DNA from: an uncultured Pelagibacteraceae bacterium
GTDB taxonomy: Bacteria; Pseudomonadota; Alphaproteobacteria; Pelagibacterales; Pelagibacteraceae
Reading direction: 5' to 3'
DNA length: 56,843 bases
NCBI GenBank assembly: GCA_902582385.1
Contig: CACHRX010000004.1
Location: forward strand, 1-56,843
Positions within the stretch are counted from its first letter, which is position 1. Each line of letters begins with the position of its first letter. The position numbers were made by a program, and so were the translations under genes. The notes beneath the pieces are model-generated. The model was not told the origin of the DNA and did not search any database. It saw only the letters and a list, made by a program, of their open reading frames with translations. This document shows, in pieces, positions 36,526 through 44,428 of the stretch.

Positions 36526-37053
36526 ATGAATTTAAAAGATTTTATTCGATCTATTCCAGATTATCCTAAAAAAGGGATATTATTTAGAGATATAACTACT
36601 CTAATAAAAGATGAAAATGCTTTTGCAGAAACAATTAATCAAATAATCGAAAAATCAAAAAAATATAAATTTGATAAAATAGCAGCTATAGAGTCTAGAG
36701 GATTTGTATTTGCTTCAGCAGTTTCTTATATTTTAAAGAAGCCTTTTATAATGCTTAGAAAAAAAGATAAATTACCAGCTGATGTGCATTCAGTAGATTT
36801 TGAACTTGAGTATGGAACTGCCACCATAGAAGTCCACAAGGATTCTATTAATCAAAATGATAAAGTATTAATAATAGATGATCTAATAGCTACTGGTGGA
36901 ACAGCAGAAGCATCAGCAAAATTAATTGAACTTTCAAAAGGCAAAGTTGCTGCTTTTATTTTTGTTATTAATTTATTTGATCTAGGTGGTTCAGATAATT
37001 TAAAAAAAAATGGTTACAAAACAGAAAACTTAATTGATTTTCCAGGACATTAA
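36526..37053 (+). CDS. apt: Adenine phosphoribosyltransferase
   Basis: Adenine + PRPP to AMP. 175 residues. The PRPP-binding loop is VLIIDDLIATGGTAEASAKLI near residue 121. FRDITTLIKDENAF, AIESRGFVFASAVSY near residue 54 and RKKDKLPADVHSVDFELEYG are Apt motifs. Divergent from mtnP, which yields adenine from MTA; together they recycle the adenine part. Start ATG is the first and sits two bases after the palindrome. Confidence 0.94.
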   Translation: MNLKDFIRSIPDYPKKGILFRDITTLIKDENAFAETINQIIEKSKKYKFDKIAAIESRGFVFASAVSYILKKPFIMLRKKDKLPADVHSVDFELEYGTATIEVHKDSINQNDKVLIIDDLIATGGTAEASAKLIELSKGKVAAFIFVINLFDLGGSDNLKKNGYKTENLIDFPGH

Positions 37054-37054
37054 A

Positions 37055-37131
37055 TGGTAGCGGGAAGTGGGATCGAACCACTGACCTCAGGCTTATGAGT
37101 CCTGCGCTCTAACCAACTGAGCTACCCCGCC
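37055..37131 (-). tRNA. tRNA-Met(CAT), elongator type
   Basis: 77 bases on the minus strand with encoded CCA. Acceptor GGCGGGG pairs with TCCCGCT (ends use G-T wobbles), D-arm GCTC...GAGC, anticodon loop CTCATAA (anticodon CAT), T-arm AGTGG-TTCGATC-CCACT. Position 1-72 is a pair, so this is not the initiator. The anticodon stem closes with an A-G mismatch next to the loop (CAGGA/GCCTG). A tRNA-Ile with a lysidine-modified CAT anticodon is the alternative; the body resembles elongator Met. Confidence 0.9.
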
Positions 37132-37193
37132 ATTAAGATAATAATGATATATACTACTTTTAAATTTTGATGCAAATAACTAAAATTGAGGTA

Positions 37194-37400
37194 TTAAAAA
37201 ATCAAAATACCAAATGATATAATGACAAAAAAAGCTCCAAATAAAAACACTATTTTTTTTACACTCTCTTTTTTTTGATCTAATCTGACCCTATTTAATA
37301 GGACATTTATGTTGGTACTTTTTGAATAATCAAGTTCTCTATCTTCAAACGAGTATTTTGATAAAAATTTTTTTTTAAGCGATGATAATGAATTTTTCAC
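37194..37400 (-). CDS. 68-residue tail-anchored mini-protein A
   Basis: Basic, polar N-terminal half followed by one C-terminal hydrophobic span (KIVFLFGAFFVIISFGILIF), so probably tail-anchored with the N-terminus in the cytoplasm. Residues 29-45 (TNINVLLNRVRLDQKKE) align with the neighbour at 37441 (VDINVLKSRVQQEQNKE). Shared pattern: INVL-x2-RV-x3-Q-x-KE before the span. No known family. It lies 40 bases after its paralog on the same strand. Confidence 0.6.
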   Translation of the reverse strand: MKNSLSSLKKKFLSKYSFEDRELDYSKSTNINVLLNRVRLDQKKESVKKIVFLFGAFFVIISFGILIF

Positions 37401-37440
37401 GAACTTATTTAACCATTAAACTAAATTTTTTACAAATATT

Positions 37441-37683
37441 TTATGTTGATAAATAAATTCCTAAAGAGCCTAAAATAGTTAAAAACAAAATAAATATCGC
37501 TAGATTTTGTTTTTTCTCTTTGTTTTGTTCTTGCTGGACTCTAGATTTGAGAACATTAATATCTACTCTTCTTTTAATCATAATGTTTTCTTCATCATCT
37601 GGTTTTAAAGGCTTATTGAAATTGTTTTCTGTATCAGGGGTCTGATTTGTCAAAGTTTCAATTTCAAAGCCTTTAAATTTCAT
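37441..37683 (-). CDS. 80-residue tail-anchored mini-protein B
   Basis: Acidic, Asn/Pro-rich N-terminus (TNQTPDTENNFNKPLKPDDE), then MIKRRVDINVLKSRVQQEQNKEKK and a C-terminal membrane span (IFILFLTILGSLGIYL). The pre-span segment and the span are similar to mini-protein A. It could be a duplicated pair. Function unknown. The region upstream leads to the divergent regulator. Confidence 0.6.
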   Translation of the reverse strand: MKFKGFEIETLTNQTPDTENNFNKPLKPDDEENIMIKRRVDINVLKSRVQQEQNKEKKQNLAIFILFLTILGSLGIYLST

Positions 37684-37750
37684 GAGTTTATTAAATCATA
37701 CCCATATTAGATAAACAATTTTAAAAAGTTCAAAGTGGGTCACTATTATG

Positions 37751-37779
37751 TTGACATATGTCCATTTTGGGTCTCATAC
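37751..37779 (+). promoter_or_regulatory. Sigma70-like promoter with overlapping palindrome
   Basis: TTGACA at 37751-37756 is a perfect -35; CATACT 18 bases on (37775-37780) is a 4 of 6 -10. GACATATGTC (37753-37762) is a perfect 10-base palindrome over the -35, and GTGGGTCAC/TTGGGTCTC half-similar sequences flank it. Transcription from here would start near 37787, before the ATG at 37797 but after that at 37758. Confidence 0.4.
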
Positions 37780-37796
37780 TTAAAATTCGTAAAATT

Positions 37797-38834
37797 ATGA
37801 ACATCAGACAAATAGATTTTTCAAAAGTAATTAATGATGAACAAGTTTATGATCATATGATGGCCAACTATGATCAATTGGGAAATGATTGGATCAATCA
37901 TCAATGGAAATGGATCAATGCAGTTTATCAAGCTTTCAAGGATCACTATAAATATATGATTATCATTTGTCTTATTGAGAAAACTTTACAATTTTATGAT
38001 CAGATGAATATTAAATTATCATATGATCAATTTTATTCAAAAAATTTCCTTCAAATAGATAAATTTAGTATCACAGAATTATGTGAAAAATTGCAATTAC
38101 CAAAAGAAACTATAAGAAGAAAAGTTTTAGAACTTGAAAAATTAGGCGTTCTTAAAAGACAGAAAAAACAAATTATAATTGATCGTAGCTCATTTACCTT
38201 TGTTAAACCTGAAAAGCAAATGAAATATACAGCTGGTTATATTTTGAAAATCTCAGAAATACTTAACAAAGAAAAACTTTATTCAAAAAAACTTGAAACA
38301 AAAATAATTGAAAATGTTTTAAAGAAAAATTTCTCTATTACTTGGAGATGGTTTTATAAAATGCAAATTCCTATGATTATAGGATATCATGATATGTTTA
38401 AGGACTTAACAACATTTCACGTTTGGGGAACAGTTTGTATGAACCAAGCTTTTAATTATAAAACAGCTTTAAATAAAAGGAACGGTTCCAATCAAACCCA
38501 TGGGTATATAAATTTTCAAAGAGAACTATTTAAAGGTGATTATAATAAATATAATGAGTCATTAATATTAGGTGAAAAAGCTAAAAGTAATGGTGTTAGT
38601 GCTATGTCTGTTTCTGACATGACTGGGATACCTCGAGCAACAGTAATTAGAAAATGTAAGTTTTTAATAAAAAATGATTACTTAAAATTAAATGAAAAAA
38701 AACAATATATTTTATCAGGTTTTAATGTTCGAAGAGTTATTCCATATCAAAAATTAATTTTCAAAAATAAAGCTAAATTCATTAGAAAAGTTCTTAATCT
38801 GTTAACAATTTCATTAGGAGAGGGATGGAAGTAG
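37797..38834 (+). CDS. Unfamiliar protein with two winged-helix motifs, probable regulator
   Basis: 345 residues from this start (358 if the ATG at 37758 is used; the -35/-10 pair argues for the later one). Two HTH-like segments: residues 90-132 (ITELCEKLQLPKETIRRKVLELEKLGV) and 267-309 (VSDMTGIPRATVIRKCKFLIKNDYL), each a helix-turn-helix followed by a beta-wing ending in an xxIIxD/xYILxG strand. Each is preceded by an aromatic helical segment (WINHQWKWINAVYQAF; ITWRWFYKMQIPMIIG), so the protein may be an internal duplication. Ten-base overlap with the following carrier gene. I know no family for it. Confidence 0.7.
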   Translation: MNIRQIDFSKVINDEQVYDHMMANYDQLGNDWINHQWKWINAVYQAFKDHYKYMIIICLIEKTLQFYDQMNIKLSYDQFYSKNFLQIDKFSITELCEKLQLPKETIRRKVLELEKLGVLKRQKKQIIIDRSSFTFVKPEKQMKYTAGYILKISEILNKEKLYSKKLETKIIENVLKKNFSITWRWFYKMQIPMIIGYHDMFKDLTTFHVWGTVCMNQAFNYKTALNKRNGSNQTHGYINFQRELFKGDYNKYNESLILGEKAKSNGVSAMSVSDMTGIPRATVIRKCKFLIKNDYLKLNEKKQYILSGFNVRRVIPYQKLIFKNKAKFIRKVLNLLTISLGEGWK

Positions 38835-39676
38835 TAACAAAAATTGCACCAATTATACTCGCACTAATAATGTTGGGTTTGGGGTTGGGTTTAAAAGTTG
38901 AGGATTTTACGAGAGTACTAAAAACCCCAAAAGATTTTTTTGTAGGCTTTGTTTCTCAACTGATTATTCTTCCAATAGTTGCTTACTTATTAATTATTAT
39001 TTTAAAAATACCAGCTGAAATAGCAATTGGAGTTATGATTATTGCTTCTGCCCCAGGTGGGGTTACATCAAATATATTAACTAAGTTTGCTAATGGAGAT
39101 GTTGCTTTATCTATTACTTTAACAGCAGTAATTAGTTTAATTAGTATTATTACAGTTCCACTTATAATTTTTACATCTGCAGATATATTTGGAATAACAA
39201 ATATCTCTCAAAATATCTCAATGACTGGTATTGCATTTAAAATGTTTTTGGTTGTAACTTTGCCAGTTATCTCGGGAATGATTTTGAGAAAATTTGCTGA
39301 AAACTTTATAAACTCAAAAATTCAGATATTTGAAAAACTCAATATAGTATTATTTGTTATTTTTTTCATAGCAGCATTTTATGAGGAGAGAGAAAGTTTT
39401 TTAAATTTTTTAATGGAAGCAGGTTTTATTACTTTAACTCTTAACATAACAATGATGATTATAGCTTATTACCTTGGTAAAACTTTTGCCTCAGGAGTAA
39501 GACAACAAAAATGTATTGCTTTAGAATGTGGATTACAAAATGGTACATTAGCGATATTTGTTTCTACACAAATATTTGGTACAGATATAGTTTACATAAC
39601 TCCAACAGCTGCATATGCTTTAATTATGTATATAACTGGTTTTATATTTGTTTTTCTTCTAAAAAATAAAGTTTAA
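38825..39676 (+). CDS. Bile acid:sodium symporter (BASS/ASBT) family transporter
   Basis: 283 residues, 9-10 membrane helices. Motifs are MLGLGLGLKVEDF near residue 16, ASAPGGVTSNILTKFANGDVALSITLTAV near residue 76 (the crossover with sodium ligands) and ALECGLQNGTLAIFVSTQIF near residue 235. In bacteria such carriers take up small organic anions with sodium. Strong ribosome site AGGAGAGGG just before the ATG, inside the end of the regulator gene, so co-expression with it is likely. The stop overlaps the convergent dehydrogenase gene (TTAA). Confidence 0.9.
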   Translation: MEVVTKIAPIILALIMLGLGLGLKVEDFTRVLKTPKDFFVGFVSQLIILPIVAYLLIIILKIPAEIAIGVMIIASAPGGVTSNILTKFANGDVALSITLTAVISLISIITVPLIIFTSADIFGITNISQNISMTGIAFKMFLVVTLPVISGMILRKFAENFINSKIQIFEKLNIVLFVIFFIAAFYEERESFLNFLMEAGFITLTLNITMMIIAYYLGKTFASGVRQQKCIALECGLQNGTLAIFVSTQIFGTDIVYITPTAAYALIMYITGFIFVFLLKNKV

Positions 39677-42117
39677 CCATTTTTAAAATTTGTTTGTTTT
39701 AAAGGTTTGCTGATTAATTCTATGGGATATTTCTTTTTTTCTACTTCAATATATAAATCTCTATTTTGAAGTTCCTCATTAGAAAAATCATTATTTATAT
39801 ATCCAAATACTAAGTTCTTTTTGAAATTAAATGAATAGTTCCCTGATGTAGATCTTCCTATAATTTTTTCACCTTTATAAATTGGTTCATCATGGAGTAA
39901 TAATGGTTCTCCAGGTTCACTTTTTTTTAAAGTAAACATTGAAAATCTAGTTTTTATTTTACCTTGTTTGATTCTTTCAAGTGCTTGTTTGCCTATAAAA
40001 TCAACTTCTTTTTTAGAGCCAATTGTATAAGATAATCCTGCTTGGTACTGATTTTCTTCAGGGGAAATGTCATGGCCCCAATGTAAAAAACCGCTTTCCA
40101 TTCGCATAATATCCATCGCATGCATACCGCAATTGGAAAGATTAAAATCTTTACCTTTTTCTATAAGTAATTCGTAGATTTTTTTTGTGTCTTTTAGATT
40201 AACATATAGCTCGTAACCTAATTCACCAACGTAAGATAATCTTTGTGTCCAAATTTTAACCCCATCGATTGTAATAAACTTTGCAAATCCAAATCTAAAT
40301 TGATCATTTTCAAAATTATCTTCACTTAAAGTTTTAATTAAATCTCTGCTTTTAGGACCAAACAAACCAAAAACACACAAATCATCTGTTATATCTTTTA
40401 ATTCAATATCTTTAGAGAGATGTTTTTTTATATGAAATTTATCTCTTTCTCTTGTTGCTGCAGAACTTATTACTCTAAAATGATTTTTTTCAACACATAC
40501 AACTGTTAAATCTGTCTCTATTCCACCATCAGAATTTAACATATGAGTATAAACACATTTACCAGGTTCATTTTTAATGTTTGCTGTACAAATTTTCTGT
40601 AATTCTTGATGTGCTTTATCAGACTTTAACTCAAATTTAGAAAAAGGAGTTAAATCATATAAACCAACATTTTTAATAGTGTTATTGGTTTCATATTCCG
40701 CTGATGGGTACCAACTTTGGAAATTATAACTATATTCATACTCAGCTTTTTCTCCGTCTAAAGCAAACCACATAGGTCTTTCATAGCCACCCGAAACTCC
40801 AAAACATGCTCCAAAACTCTTTAGATTTTCATGATGAGGTAAGGTTTTAATATTTCTAGAAGTTTTATGTTGTTTAAATGGCCAATGCATTCCATAAAGA
40901 TCGCCTAATGTCTCAGTTATTCTTTTTTTAATAAAATCCAATTCTGAATGAAATTTTTGAAACCTTTTAATATCATAACTAAAAATGTCCTCATTTATGT
41001 GGCCATTTATCAACCACTCAGCTGTAACTTTACCCACGCCTCCTCCACTTCCAATTCCAATACTATTCAAACCACAACAAACAAAAAAGTTTTTAACCTC
41101 GGGTACTTCTCCCAGAAGAGTATTTGTATCTGGTGTGAAAGATTCAGGTCCAGAGAAAAATTTTCTTATTCCTGCATTTTCTAAAACTGGAAATCGTTTA
41201 ATAGCAGATGCTAAGTAAGGTTCAAAATGTTCAAAATTTTCCTGAAATTCACCAAATGAAAAATCTTCTGGTACTTTATTTGTGTCATTCCAGGCAGGAA
41301 TTGAATTTCCCTCAAAAATTCCAACTAATATTTTACCTGCATCTTCTTTAATATAAGTTCTATTATCAAAGTCCCTTATTACAGGTAATGTTTTAGATAA
41401 ATTTTGTATTGGTTCAGTAATAATATAAAAGTGTTCAGCAGGATAAAGTGGAATACTTACTCCAGCTTTCTCTCCAATTTGTCTTGACCACATTCCAGAC
41501 GCTAAAACAATATATTCACATTCAATTTCTTGGCCATAAACTTTTACTCCTGAAATTTTTCCATTCTTAATTAAAATTTCATCTACAGGAGATTTTTCAA
41601 AAATTTGTGCTCCTTCTTTTCTTGCAGCTTTAGCTAACATATGAGTAACACCTGATGGATCAGCAGCGCCATCTCCAGGCATTAAAATTCCACCAATGAC
41701 ATCATCAGTATTAATAATTGGATAATCTTTTTTAATTTGATTTTTGTCTAAAATTCTTACATCAACATCGTAAAGTTGTGCAGTAGTTGCCTGTCTTTGA
41801 AGTTCTTGCCATCTTCCTTTATTTTGTGCAATTGAAAGTGCACCGTTTAATCTTAAACCAGCTGAATGATCTACTTCTTTTTCAAGTTTTTTATATAAAT
41901 CTAATGTATATTTTCTTATTTTAGTTATTGCTGCAGTTGGACCTAATTGACTAACAAGCCCTGCTGCATGCCATGTTGTTCCTGAAGTTAGTTGATCTCT
42001 TTCTAAAAGAATTGTATCCTTCCAGCCAAATTTGGCTAAATGATAAGCCACAGAGCATCCCACTACTCCACCTCCAATTACAATTACTTTTGTTGATTTA
42101 GGAATTTTTTTAGACAT
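39673..42117 (-). CDS. Dimethylglycine/sarcosine dehydrogenase-type FAD enzyme
   Basis: 814 residues, two parts. N-terminal DAO fold: VIVIGGGVVGCSVAYHL near residue 11 and TSGTTWHAAGLVSQLG near residue 44, where the His of WHAAG is the FAD-linking position in DMGDH. A DUF1989/FAO_M-like linker, then a C-terminal GcvT-fold (residues 430-814; LTPFSKFELKSD, MRMESGFLHWGHDI). Oxidises dimethylglycine or sarcosine and hands the methyl to tetrahydrofolate, in glycine betaine catabolism. Probably DMGDH, not proven. Confidence 0.88.
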   Translation of the reverse strand: MSKKIPKSTKVIVIGGGVVGCSVAYHLAKFGWKDTILLERDQLTSGTTWHAAGLVSQLGPTAAITKIRKYTLDLYKKLEKEVDHSAGLRLNGALSIAQNKGRWQELQRQATTAQLYDVDVRILDKNQIKKDYPIINTDDVIGGILMPGDGAADPSGVTHMLAKAARKEGAQIFEKSPVDEILIKNGKISGVKVYGQEIECEYIVLASGMWSRQIGEKAGVSIPLYPAEHFYIITEPIQNLSKTLPVIRDFDNRTYIKEDAGKILVGIFEGNSIPAWNDTNKVPEDFSFGEFQENFEHFEPYLASAIKRFPVLENAGIRKFFSGPESFTPDTNTLLGEVPEVKNFFVCCGLNSIGIGSGGGVGKVTAEWLINGHINEDIFSYDIKRFQKFHSELDFIKKRITETLGDLYGMHWPFKQHKTSRNIKTLPHHENLKSFGACFGVSGGYERPMWFALDGEKAEYEYSYNFQSWYPSAEYETNNTIKNVGLYDLTPFSKFELKSDKAHQELQKICTANIKNEPGKCVYTHMLNSDGGIETDLTVVCVEKNHFRVISSAATRERDKFHIKKHLSKDIELKDITDDLCVFGLFGPKSRDLIKTLSEDNFENDQFRFGFAKFITIDGVKIWTQRLSYVGELGYELYVNLKDTKKIYELLIEKGKDFNLSNCGMHAMDIMRMESGFLHWGHDISPEENQYQAGLSYTIGSKKEVDFIGKQALERIKQGKIKTRFSMFTLKKSEPGEPLLLHDEPIYKGEKIIGRSTSGNYSFNFKKNLVFGYINNDFSNEELQNRDLYIEVEKKKYPIELISKPLKQTNFKNG

Positions 42118-42119
42118 AT

Positions 42120-43178
42120 CTATCTAGATCTATCAATCTCAAATTTTATCATCTGTTCTATAGAATTTTTTAAAGTATTGGTTATTTTCCATTTCGGATA
42201 ATCCTTTTTAAATTTAGAATTATCAGAAATCCACCAAATATGATCTCCGAGCCTATTTTTTTTCAATATTCTATATTTACTTTTTTTAGAGCTTATTTCT
42301 TCTATTAAATTTATTGCTTCCAATATTGAACAACTATTATTTCTACCGCCTCCTAAGTTATAAGTTTTCCCACCAGATTTAGGTGATTTTATGAATTCAT
42401 TGAAAGCTGAAATTACATCTAAACTGTTAATATTATCTCTAACTTGTTTACCTTTATATCCAAAAATTGAATATACATTTTCATTGACTATAGATTTAAC
42501 CAAAAAAGATAAAAAACCGTGTAACATAGCACCAGAATGATTTTCTCCAGTCAAACAACCTCCTCTGAAACACGCAGTATTTAAATTAAAATATCTTCCA
42601 TATTCTTGCACTAACAAATCTGCTGATGTTTTAGATGCTCCAAATAAAGAATGTGTAGTATCGTCAATTGACATTTTTTCATTAATTCCATTCTTAAAAT
42701 ATTTGTGTTTTTTTTTAATTTCATACCTTAATTTTTTTTCTTCGAAAGGTAAATTATTGGGATTGTCTCCGTAAACTTTATTAGTCGAAGTAAATATAAA
42801 TGTTGCATCAGGACAATATAGTCTAAAAGCTTCTAATAAATTTAATGTTCCATTTGCATTAATATTAAAATCAGTGAAAGGTTCTTTAATAGCCCAATCA
42901 TGAGATGGTTGGGCAGCAGTATGAATAATTGCTTTAATTTTTTTTGAATTTTTTTTAAAAACATCAAATATCTTATTTTTGCTTCTAATATCTATATCAT
43001 AATGAGTATAAAACTTATTATTATTTATTATCTTTTTTTTCCATTTATTGGAGCTATTTTTTCCAAAAAAATATGACCTCATATCATTGTCAATTCCTAT
43101 AACTTTATGATTTTTTTTTGAAAAAAAATCACAAGCAGAATAACCAATTAAACCAAGAGATCCTGTAACTATTATCAT
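42120..43178 (-). CDS. Extended SDR epimerase (CDP-paratose 2-epimerase-like)
   Basis: 352 residues. NAD motif TGSLGLIGYSACDFF near residue 5; IHTAAQPSHDWAIKEPFTDFNIN near residue 86; FRGGCLTGENHSGAMLHGFL near residue 206; YKGKQVRDNINSLDVI near residue 240. The canonical catalytic YxxxK appears as FGASK, with Phe for Tyr; as I recall this is shared by the closest family but it is unusual for SDRs. Used for a modified sugar of the surface. Two bases from the DMGDH start on the same strand. Confidence 0.8.
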   Translation of the reverse strand: MIIVTGSLGLIGYSACDFFSKKNHKVIGIDNDMRSYFFGKNSSNKWKKKIINNNKFYTHYDIDIRSKNKIFDVFKKNSKKIKAIIHTAAQPSHDWAIKEPFTDFNINANGTLNLLEAFRLYCPDATFIFTSTNKVYGDNPNNLPFEEKKLRYEIKKKHKYFKNGINEKMSIDDTTHSLFGASKTSADLLVQEYGRYFNLNTACFRGGCLTGENHSGAMLHGFLSFLVKSIVNENVYSIFGYKGKQVRDNINSLDVISAFNEFIKSPKSGGKTYNLGGGRNNSCSILEAINLIEEISSKKSKYRILKKNRLGDHIWWISDNSKFKKDYPKWKITNTLKNSIEQMIKFEIDRSR

Positions 43179-43280
43179 AAATAATAATTATATATGTATA
43201 GGAAAAAATAAGAATTTATATACAATATAATAAAAATTAATAACTTTTTATAAGAAATGCTTATTATAGAATAAATTTAA

Positions 43281-44282
43281 ATGGAAAAAATTTGCATAGT
43301 TTATACTCATCATAAATTAGGAGATTTAATTTGGCAATTGCCCTATATTAAGGCAATTAGTCAATATCATAAAAAAAAAATTGATCTTATTGTTAGAGAA
43401 AAAACACAAGCAAAAGATATATTAAAAGATTTAAATCATATAGATGAGATTTATTATAATAATTTTAGAAAAAGTATCTATTATTGGATAGATGTTTTCA
43501 AAATTTTTCAGATATTTTTGAAAAAAAAATATGATTTCGTCTATTTATTAGACAAAGTAAATAAACCTGCTATTGCAGCTAAATTTGCAGGTATAAAAAA
43601 TATAATTGGTCCAGGAATAAAAAATCAAAAAAAATGGATTACAAATAAAAATTTCTTAGAAGAAAGTGATTGGGAAAAAAATTATTCTGAACAATCTCAA
43701 AAATTACTCGAGTTAAACTCAATACCAATTGAAAATTTAATACCTGAAATTGAAATTAACGTAAGAAGTCTTGAAGAAAAAAATTTGGATTTATTAAAAC
43801 CTGGTAAAAAAATTTCATTCGGAGTTGACTCCTTTGAGGACTATAAAATGTGGTATGAAGAAAATTTTATTGAATTAGCTGATTTGTTATATAAAAAGAA
43901 ATTTTTTGATTATGTATATTTAATATGTAGTTCTCAAAAATCATATATTGCAGAAAAGATAATTAAAGACTCAAAAAAAGAATATTTTATAAATTGCTCT
44001 AATAAAAATCTTTCAGGGATAGTTTTGGCACTAAAGAAATCAGCTTTTTTTGTTGGAAATAATTCAGGCCCTCTAAACTTGGCTGCGGCTTTAAAAATTA
44101 AATCATTTGGATTGATTGCGAATGACCCTATTAGTGAACTGAAATTTAGCAAAATTACTCCTATTACACCTGACGAATATGTTGATAATGTATGGACGAG
44201 AAATAGAGTTGGTATGCGCAAACTCACTGCAAAAAAAGTGTACAGCTTTATAATTAATAACTTTGCAGAGGGATTAAATTAG
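43281..44282 (+). CDS. Glycosyltransferase family 9-like
   Basis: 333 residues. GT9 start TGHHKLGDLIWQLPYI-like (HHKLGDLIWQLPYIK, residues 10-24), DLIVREKT, VYLLDKVNKPAIAAKFAGIKNIIGPG, and the nucleotide site FFVGNNSGPLNLAAALKIKSFGLI near residue 255. Adds heptose or a similar sugar to an envelope glycan. Divergent from the epimerase gene after 102 bases. Those 102 bases hold no hairpin or motif I recognise. Confidence 0.85.
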   Translation: MEKICIVYTHHKLGDLIWQLPYIKAISQYHKKKIDLIVREKTQAKDILKDLNHIDEIYYNNFRKSIYYWIDVFKIFQIFLKKKYDFVYLLDKVNKPAIAAKFAGIKNIIGPGIKNQKKWITNKNFLEESDWEKNYSEQSQKLLELNSIPIENLIPEIEINVRSLEEKNLDLLKPGKKISFGVDSFEDYKMWYEENFIELADLLYKKKFFDYVYLICSSQKSYIAEKIIKDSKKEYFINCSNKNLSGIVLALKKSAFFVGNNSGPLNLAAALKIKSFGLIANDPISELKFSKITPITPDEYVDNVWTRNRVGMRKLTAKKVYSFIINNFAEGLN

Positions 44283-44307
44283 GTTTCTGTCTATTATCCA
44301 AAATTAC

Positions 44308-44330
44308 AAAGCCCCTGAGGGAGGGGCTTT
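44308..44330. terminator. GC-rich terminator hairpin after the GT9 gene
   Basis: AAAGCCCCT pairs with AGGGGCTTT, nine base pairs with a five-base loop. Only three T follow on the plus strand; on the minus strand the arms are the same. Probably a terminator for the GT9 gene, perhaps two-way with the next hairpin. Confidence 0.75.
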
Positions 44331-44360
44331 GAAGTTAACTAACTAGAGAGAAAAGTTTTT

Positions 44361-44412
44361 AGGGGGCTCTTCGATTAGTAATCGCGGAGATACAGAGAGC
44401 GAAGAGCCCCCT
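44361..44412. terminator. Long hairpin, 13-base perfect stem, between GT9 and amtB
   Basis: AGGGGGCTCTTCG (44361-44373) and CGAAGAGCCCCCT (44400-44412) are perfect inverted repeats around a 26-base loop with CGCGG inside. No long T-run follows on either strand (TTATTG on plus, AAAAAC on minus, with CTTTTC further). It may end amtB transcripts (stop at 44429) or be a small structured RNA. Confidence 0.6.
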
Positions 44413-44428
44413 TATTGTTTATTAACAA

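Noticed and set aside
40948-41218. Two overlapping plus-strand ORFs
   Set aside because: Both are antisense to the dimethylglycine dehydrogenase gene, which carries clear motifs through this region.
44361-44412. Transposon end or attachment site from the long inverted repeat
   Set aside because: There is no transposase or integrase, no target duplication, and the arms fit an RNA hairpin between genes.
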